A stretch of DNA of 62,000 nucleotides. It comes from Adiantum capillus-veneris. Its lineage: Eukaryota; Streptophyta; Polypodiopsida; Polypodiales; Pteridaceae. Shown in pieces: positions 55,196 through 62,000 of this stretch. The notes under the pieces are model-generated. The model was not told the DNA's origin. It was given only the letters and a program-made list of their open reading frames with translations, and made no database searches. Location of the stretch: contig CM043944.1 of the NCBI GenBank assembly GCA_014529385.2, positions 91,009,914-91,071,913 on the forward strand. The letters are read 5' to 3'. Position 1 is the first letter of the stretch; each line of letters begins with the position of its first letter. Position numbers and translations under genes: made by a program.

Positions 55196-57370
55196 AGAGA
55201 CACGACATCAATTTCCCAATGTCAAAAAAAGAAGAAAACACGAAGAAAGAGATCGCAAAAAGCAGCGAAGTCAGACCCCAGCTCAAAGACCAACATAGGG
55301 ACTGGTGATGACCCCGTATATATGAACGATGCTGAAGAAGATTCTGATTCAGGTGAAACCATGGAGACCAAAACGACCACTAACATAGAAACCAACAAGG
55401 AAGATCTTCATGAGCCACAATGGCCAGGATCCAAAAAGAAGATAGGAACTTACCCAAACCCTATAGAGGAGATTGAGCGAGTCAAGCATTTAAGGAGTTT
55501 GGTAGAAGATACCCAAAGGGATCTAGAACCAGCACCTAGGAAGATCCAGATTATAGACACCGTGTTCCTTACACAACAACAACCTCACCAAGTCCATAGA
55601 CCCTTGGACATACCTAGTGTCATCCAAGAAGAAAGTGACTTAAAGTCATGGGAAAGTGGGCGTACTCACTTCTTGATGGAAAGAATGTTTATAGAGGGAC
55701 TACCTGATCCTATCGAAGAAATGGAGATCCCATCTTCCCCACGTCAAGGGACTCAAGGCCAAATGGTGCCGTTAAACATTGCCAAATTGATGGATTTCAT
55801 GTCTTCAGAAGTTAGAACCACCATCATGTCCAAACTATATAAAGACCCCGAGCTAGTCTCAGCTCTTCGAGCCTTCCTCAATGGAGAATTACATGCCGGA
55901 TTACCACAGTTTGCACATATGAACAAACCTGACTCGGTAATGAATGATGAGGAACATTTAGCACCACCATCTGACCTAGCGGGACATGAATCTGTAATTG
56001 AAATACCCGTTAACAAGTTGGGGCAATACTTTGAAGGTGATGAATCTAATGCTACTCTACCAATCACTACTAAAGGATTAACTGTAAAGGGGGTCCTTGA
56101 CGGTGGTGCGAGAGTCAGCATGGTGACAAAGAGTTGTTGGGAGTCGGGGAGACCTCACCTTGAAGCCACAAGCGTAGTGGTAAAAATGGCTAATGGATCT
56201 ATTGTTACGCCTATTGGAATGCTAAAGGATCTCAGGATCAAGGTCTTGGGACATAAGGTAAGGAAGACTTTCATTGTTATGGATTTTTCCAAGCATCCTA
56301 TGTCATTTGAGATGATCTTAGGGCGTCCATTCATGAGGGAAGCAAAAATGGTGCATGACTGGTCCAAAAACCACGTCTACTTACAGTTCCAAGACTCTGT
56401 CATTCGAGTTGATCTTTTAAGTGGTCGAGCGCATCCTCTAGGAAATAAATTCATCATTGATAATCGATCAGACACAACAATTCACTCAGCTCCATTACAG
56501 TATTGCTACACGTGTAACGAAGACATGGATATTGGGGAGAACTCTCCTTATATGGATATCCTACCCGGAATGGCTGAGTCAGACAATGTCGATTGGGTAC
56601 ACCTAGCGGCTACTATAGATACATGGGGAGCTAGAGGAACAACCTGGGTAACACCAGATGGGGAAGAGATACCACACATTGCACCAATAAACATGTTAGG
56701 TGTAGCGCATGTAACATCCGATGATAAGAAAGAGGCACACCTACCTGAGAGTGAAACCGATGATTCCTCAAAGGCTTCAGGCCAATACACATCAGAAACG
56801 GAATCTCAGGGAGAAATGGATTCAAAACTTGAGGAAACATCGAGTGAACCAAGTATAGAAACTAAACACTCAAGGCCTAGTACGACCATCTATGGTAATT
56901 TATATGAGAGTGAAGAAGATACAAGCGAAGACCTATCAGGCGAGTCGAGTTCAAACATTTACCAAAATCAAAACCTTAACAAGAAACAAAGGTCATATAA
57001 GAGACGACGATATCGAGCAAATGTGAGAGCTAGGATAAACAAGGAAAGATCTAATGCAGAATGGCTTAGCTATCCAGGGGCATGTGATGCTCATAGAAAG
57101 CTAGTAGACAATTGGGGTGAACATCTCCAGAGTGTCATGTGGTGCAGCCCGCGACCCATTGACCTCGCTCAATTGGAGGTTACAGAGCCGAAATTGAGTC
57201 GAACTATAAGAAGACGTCAAAACCAAGAGTTAGCACAACAACAAAAGGAGGCAGAACTAAAAGAAAGGTCTCTGTCAGGACAAGAGCCTGCTAACTTACA
57301 TACTATTCCTGAACATTTTAAATCTTATACCACGGGGGAGCAAAAGGTTGTGTATGCCAAAGCCCAATGA
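55196..57370 (+). pseudogene. G4 protease 1 and linker
   Basis: A 682-codon clean ORF (ATG 55322). The N-terminal part is charged linker. The protease core is at about residues 225-345: IPVNKLGQYFEGDESNATLP, VKGVLDGGARVSMVTKSCW, FEMILGRPFMREAKMVHDW. The active-site triplet is D-G-G instead of D-T/S-G. An acidic, serine-rich linker follows (ESETDDSSKASGQYTSETES), then a basic patch (KKQRSYKRRRYRANVRARIN). TGA 57368 precedes RT in the same frame. Confidence 0.87.
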
Positions 57371-59008
57371 ATACCTACCAATGGAAGCAGTGGAGTCTAT
57401 GATGGTCTAGCGGTAGTTAAAGAGATAGAATTAGCAGAGCCAGGTGAGGAGTCTAAACCAGTCTTTATTGCTCAAGACCTTACCGAAACTGAAGAGGCTG
57501 TACTTAAGGAGCTCCTCAAGGAATACAAGGATATCTTTGCTTGGACATATCATGACATGAAGGGCGTTCCACCTTCTGTGGTGCAACATACAATTCCCAT
57601 GATCAACATTGCTAAACCCGTCCAGCAACGACCCTATCCAATGAATCCTAAGTACGCCAAAATTGTACAAGAGGAGATTGAAAAACTTATCCAATGTGGA
57701 TTCATATACCCTATTGAGCACTCAGAATGGGTTTCTCCAATAGTCATTGTGCCAAAAAAGAATGGGAAACTAAGAGTGTGCGTGGACCTCAAGAAAGTTA
57801 ATGCAGCTACTAGGAAAGATCATTATCCCTTGCCATATTCAGAACATGTGCTTGAAAGAGTTGCTGGCAAGGAAGCTTATAGCTTTTTAGATGGGTACTC
57901 TGGTTACAATCAAATCACAATTGCAATAGAGGACCAAGCTAAAACTCCTTTTATCACAGAGTTTGGAGTGTTTGCATTTCGTGTTATGGCTTTTGGCTTA
58001 ACAAATGCCCCTGCTACATTCCAACGATTAATAAACACTGCGTTCAAAGAATTTCTAAGGGAGTTTTGTGAAGCTTTCCTAGACGACCTTTGTGTTTATT
58101 CTTCTTGGGAGAAGCATTTGTTATATCTACGAAAAATATTTGAAAGGTGCAGATTTTATCGCATCTCACTGAACCCTTTCAAATGCCAATTTTGGTTTAA
58201 GCATGGAGTCATTCTAGGGCATATAGTGTCCAAGAACGGGATATCCACAGATGAGAGTAAGATTAAAGCCATTGTCGATTTGCCACCACCTACGAACTAT
58301 AAAGGATTTCAAAGATTTATGGGCCATGTTGGTTATTATCGAAGGTTTATTTTAAACTTTGTCGAGATAGCGCGTCCATTGTACAAGCTTCTTATCGAGT
58401 TTCACTAGACAAAAGAATGTCATCAATCTTATGAGTTATTAAAGAAGGCCCTAACAAGTGCTCCAATCCTGCGAACATCTGATTGGAATGTACCTTTTCA
58501 TGTGCATATTGATGCATCAAACTTTGCTATTGGGTGTGTTCTAACTCAACCAGGAGAACATAAATTGGACTACCCTATTAGCTTTGCAAGTCGCCAATTG
58601 AATGATACCGAGATGAACTACACTACTACAGAGCGAGAAGGTTTAGGAATGATTTATGCAGTGAAGAAATTTCGCTACTACCTTCTGGCCAACAAGTTTG
58701 TGTTCTATGTTGATCATCAAGCATTGCTATATTTGGTAAACAAGCCGTGTTCCACAGGTCGAATTACACGATGGTTGTTAATTCTTCTTGAGTTTGACTT
58801 CACTGTTGTTGTGAGGCGTGGGAGGAAACATGTCATGGAGGATCATTTATCTCGTATCCCTAATGGCGAAGCTCCTACGCGGGTTGATGATGAATTGCCT
58901 GATACTCCTTTGTTCATTGTTGAGACAATGCCTGAATGGAGTGAAAAGATTGTTAACTTTTTAGTTAATGGTTTTCCACCCAAAGAGCTGCGAAAAGATA
59001 TAGCTTGA
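57371..59008 (+). pseudogene. G4 reverse transcriptase and RNase H
   Basis: YKDIFAWTYHDMKGVPPSVV, then EWVSPIVIVPKKNGKLRVCV, SFLDGYSGYNQITIAIED (first Asp), VMAFGLTNAPATFQRLI, AFLDDLCVYS (catalytic DD) and GHVGYYRRFI. TAG 58406 falls where TGG is expected (FH*TKE). RNase H: HVHIDASNFAIGCVLTQPGE, NYTTTEREGLGMIYAVKKF, YVDHQALLYLVN and VMEDHLSRI. It ends DDELPDTPLFIVETMPEWSE, then TGA 59006 (probably from CGA). All catalytic residues remain. Confidence 0.93.
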
Positions 59009-60280
59009 AAATTAATCAAGGAATGCGAACCCTATTGCTTACTAGTTGGAACTCTCTATAAGAGAGGAAAAGATGATGTTCTTAGATGCTGTGCCCGCGA
59101 GGATGAGTATTTATATATTCTACAAGAGGCACACATGGGCGTAGCTGGTGGTCACTTTTCAGGAAAGTTGACTGCCCGAAAGATCTTACAGTCAGGCTAT
59201 TGGTGGCCCACTCTGTTTAAGGATGCATCACTTTTTGCAAAGGGATGTGATGAATGCCAACGCTTCAACAAGCCACAAAGAAGGGATAGGATGCCTCTAC
59301 ATCCCATCAAGGTAACCCAACCATTTGAAAAGTGGGGCTTAGACTTTGTAGGACCGATTAGTCCGGCTGCACGTAACACGCAATCACGATATATCATTGT
59401 GGCTACCGACTATGCAACCAAATGGGCTGAAGCAAAAGCAACACGAAAGGCAGATGCAAAAACAACAGCTAAGTTCCTCTTTGAGAACATTATCACACGT
59501 TTTGGATGCCCCTTTGAACTTGTGAGTGATAATGGAACTCATTTTATAAATGAAGAAATAAAAGAACTCACATCAAACTTCATGATATCTCACCACAAGT
59601 CTACACCCTATTATCCCCAAGAAAATGGCCAAGTTGAGAGTACCAACAAAACTCTCATCTCCATTGTGACAAAGACAGTTGAGGCTCATCGCACTGATTG
59701 GGACCTAAAGCTTACATCAGATTTATGGGCTTATCGTACTGCGTATAAAGTTGCTATTAATTGCACACTGTTTAAGATGGTGTATGGCCAAGAAGCAGTT
59801 ATGCCATGGGAGTTTGTCATTCCTAGTCTTCGAGTAGCTTCTCAAGAAGGTTGGGATGGTAACCCCTTAGTTGAGCGATTATATATCCTGGAAAGGCTAG
59901 ATGAAGAGAGGCAATTAGCTGTGCGAAATGCTCTAGTGGAGAAGGATAGGAGAAAGAAGTGGTTTGTTAGCCATTTAAAGGATAAAGACATCAAGGTTGG
60001 TGATAAAGTTCTTATGTACGGGGTACGTAATGAAAAGAAGAAATTGAAATACGCTGGTAAGGGACCATATCGAGTGTGTGAAATTACCCCGCAAGGTACC
60101 ATTCGTGTGGAGACTCTAGATGGAGTTGAAACCATTGGATTCCTTAATGGGAGTAAATTCAAAAGATATTATGATCCTCTAAGCCAGGAAGAGTTGCAAG
60201 CCATCCATCAAAAGAAGGCTGCCAAGGAACAAGCAGAGCTTAGAAAAATCCAAGCAAGAGTTGATACCCAATTGAGCTAA
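59009..60280 (+). pseudogene. G4 integrase
   Basis: One intact HHCC finger (EAHMGVAGGHFSG ... KGCDECQRF, spacing x6, x30, x2). The core is LDFVGPISPA, LVSDNGTHFINE and NGQVESTNKTL, giving the three acidic residues. The C-terminal part has GDKVLMYGVRNEKKKLKYAG, then KGPYRVCEITPQG in the position of the GPY/F module. It ends at TAA 60278. The C-terminus overlaps the protease-2 frame by about 16 bases. The ORF from 59135 is intact for 381 codons. Confidence 0.92.
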
Positions 60281-61317
60281 ATAGCCCCTACGGGAAAGTA
60301 CTATACAATGCCTTATTAGATACGGGAGCTAAACACAATTTATTATCCTATGGAGTTTGGTGTCAATTAGGGAAACCGACCCTATCCCTGAGTACGATGC
60401 AAGTCAAGGGCATTAATAAAAAGAAAAATGCTATTCTTGGAGTCCTTCAGACCCCTGTTGTCTATGACAATGGAAGCATAGCGCAGAGGTTTCTAGTCAT
60501 GCCCGCGGGAGCTATGGAAGGCAACGTAAACCTGGGACGCACGTGGATGTTGGCAACCAAATGCACTATTGATTGGGATACTGGTAGTGTCACGACACGA
60601 CTAGCGACTCTTACCCCTATCATTCAAGCAAAGTCACCTACGTTGCAAACTCTAGCAAAGTTGAAGGATAGCCAACATTCACAAGCCAAGGTGGTTAACT
60701 CGTCTTTGCCGGCTACCCATGAACCTAGCACTTCAACACTTGTAGTTGCAGCAAGCAGTAATATTGCAAGTACTCAACCTGCACGACCTAAGAGTACATA
60801 TCAATGGGTCCCCAAGGCCTTACTTCCAACTACCTCAACCCTCCTATCCATTCCAAGAAAACATTTCCATGGAAAACCAAGAGCGCGCCCTGGGAGAGTC
60901 AAGACCAAATCACGATGGATTCCAAAACGACTATTAGAAGCCCAAGTCTACTATGATGGAAATGAGCAAATTTGGGTACCTAAACGTAAAATGTGTCCTT
61001 CCCTATCGACAACAAACCCATATGAGTCAAACAGTGTAACGCTAAAGCCAATGGTAGACCGTGGGAAGGGAAAGATCACAGAATGCTACACACCTAGTCC
61101 AGAGCTAGTTTGGGCTCCAAGGCAAAACCAATTTATTCCACCTAGCTCAGGAAGGGGGGAGTTCCATGAAGCTTCTAGCTCCTCATGTAATACATCCATA
61201 GAGGTAAAAGCTTCTACACAGCCTCCACCTACAATAGTGGACTTCCATGAAGCTGCAAAGGAATCCACACCTTCTAGTGTTCAAGAATCACCTGATGAAC
61301 CACTTCAAGTTTGATCC
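60265..61317 (+). CDS. G4 protease 2 (second retropepsin) with W-x-P-K repeat tail
   Basis: The frame opens after TGA 60262 and runs to TGA 61315, overlapping the integrase end in the -1 frame. Retropepsin signatures: PYGKVLYNALLDTGAKHNLL (canonical DTGA active site, about 60322-60333), then VNLGRTWMLATKCTIDWDTG, the analogue of ILG..W....CTIDW. The C-terminal ~220 residues are low-complexity with tryptophan units: YQWVPKALL, SRWIPKRLL, QIWVPKRKM, LVWAPRQNQ. The first ATG in frame is 60397, after the active site, so expression would need frameshifting or upstream fusion. No stop interrupts about 350 codons, unlike the rest of G4, which suggests constraint or chance. Confidence 0.72.
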
Positions 61318-61459
61318 TGGGAGAGTACCTTACCACCCTTGCAACTCGACAAGGCACCTAAGGTAATAGAAAACTACTAGCAAAAATCTTCACCTATAAC
61401 AACTTGGAACAACTGGTTTCAAAGGGTGACGACATCATTTCAAACGGTATGATCTACCC

Positions 61460-61473
61460 AAGGAAGGGGGGAG
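61460..61473 (+). other. Polypurine tract at the 3' end of G4
   Basis: AAGGAAGGGGGGAG followed by TGTTTGTGG, the same arrangement as the G5 tract. Confidence 0.75.
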
Positions 61474-62000
61474 TGTTTGTGGACATCCATTATTCACTTG
61501 CTTCCCTCTCAACCTTTCTCCCTGACCTCTTAATCTCCAATCTTAGGGAATGTATATATAAAGCCTTATACTCACAAAAACAAGATAAAAAAGTAAAAGA
61601 GCAAGAGCCATAACACAAAATCATAAAAACAAATTATGCACAAGAACACGACCCTTGTAATATTTGCACTCTAACCATCATCTATTTGTGTGTACAGATA
61701 TGGCTAGTACGTTAGAGTCATCCACTCCTGCCTTGGGTGAGAGGTACCCTTGTTACTTTTCACAAATATTTCACATGGTCTTTCCAGTGCTTGCATGTGA
61801 ATGGGATTTGATAGGTACGCTAGGAATTTTGAGGAGTTAGAATGGCTGATACGTCTCTTGACCACGTCTGATCCATACTTAGTAGAGAGAATTTCTCCCA
61901 TTGTACAAGCCTACCCTTTTGACCAAGATGACTATAGGCGTCTAGTGGCCTTCTTAGTAAACATGGGCACCTATGATGAAGGAGAAAATTTACAGGACTA
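61474..62000 (+). repeat. Putative start of the G4 3' LTR, cut by the window end
   Basis: It begins TGTTTGTGGACATCC after a polypurine tract and has TATATAAAG at about 61554-61562, as an LTR should. It does not resemble the sequence before the G4 primer site (36106-37094), so identity as the partner LTR is unproven. It also holds an unexplained ORF (61700-62000). Confidence 0.45.
61700..62000 (+). CDS. Unknown partial ORF at the window edge
   Basis: ATG 61700 reads MASTLESSTPALGERYPCYF and stops at 61838. A frame one base over is open from 61813 to the window end, with ARNFEELEWLIRLLTTSDPY, IVQAYPFDQDDYRRLVAFLV and NMGTYDEGEN. Together they look like one protein with a frameshift near 61815. 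Not recognised. It may be an LTR-encoded exon, as proposed for G2, or the start of another element's gene. Confidence 0.4.

Larger units (their letters stand above)
37099..61473 (+). mobile_element. G4: Athila/Tat-like Ty3/gypsy element, host of G5
   Basis: tRNA-Asp primer site, long leader, gag, protease 1, RT, RNase H, integrase, then a second protease-like domain, and a polypurine tract at 61460. G5 is inserted in gag (40123-54086) and its length is a multiple of three, so the frame is preserved across it. Apart from a frame change inside gag (near 39180) and one before PR1, pol from 55322 to 60280 is a single frame broken only by TGA 57368, TAG 58406 and TGA 59006. No RNase H duplicate (the extra domain of Tat/Ogre) is seen, which favours Athila-like. 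Confidence 0.88.

Overview
The window is plant nuclear DNA, almost certainly from a seed plant, and consists mostly of nested LTR retrotransposons. The evidence is plant-type primer-binding sites (initiator tRNA-Met and tRNA-Asp), plant Ty1/copia, chromovirus and Athila/Tat-like Ty3/gypsy proteins, a degenerate pentatricopeptide-repeat (PPR) gene fragment, and long (GA)n/(CT)n tracts. The species cannot be named from this sequence. No intact host gene, rRNA, tRNA gene or CRISPR array was found. Nearly every retroelement ORF carries stops or frameshifts.

Left half (1-30294). Host-like DNA (1-2880) is interrupted inside a PPR pseudogene by G1, a minus-strand gypsy element (2881-25324, target duplication GCCTT on both sides). 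G1's integrase gene is split by C1, a copia element (5146-19645, target duplication AATCC). C1 in turn carries two insertions. One is a 763-bp unclassified insert in gag (6256-7018, CAAAA repeat). The other is G2, a minus-strand Tekay/Del-like chromovirus (about 7904-17277) with 3-kb LTRs. G2 has lost protease and RT, and seems to start gag inside its LTR and splice it across the primer-binding site. Host-like DNA resumes at 25325-30294 with the rest of the PPR pseudogene, a tandem duplication, microsatellites and a broken intron-containing gene. That gene's first exon starts like a histone H3 tail (MARTKQTTRK).

Right half (30295-62000). G3 is a plus-strand relative of G1 (5' LTR 30295-31876, proteins to about 36105), badly decayed and without a visible 3' LTR. 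G4 is a large plus-strand Athila/Tat-like element (tRNA-Asp primer site at 37099, coding to 61317). A second such element, G5, is inserted in its gag gene. G5 is structurally complete (40128-54081, two 940-bp LTRs about 98% alike, target duplication GTATC).

How the genes work together. Each element follows gag, protease, RT, RNase H, integrase (with integrase before RT in C1). The most unusual feature is shared by G4 and G5: a second retropepsin-like domain downstream of integrase, with a canonical DTG/DSG active site, followed by short W-x-P-K-type repeats. The usual upstream protease in both has a non-canonical active site. G5 also has a duplicated integrase HHCC zinc-binding module, four copies of a palindrome centred on ACGCGT in its leader, and an extra coiled-coil ORF before its 3' LTR.
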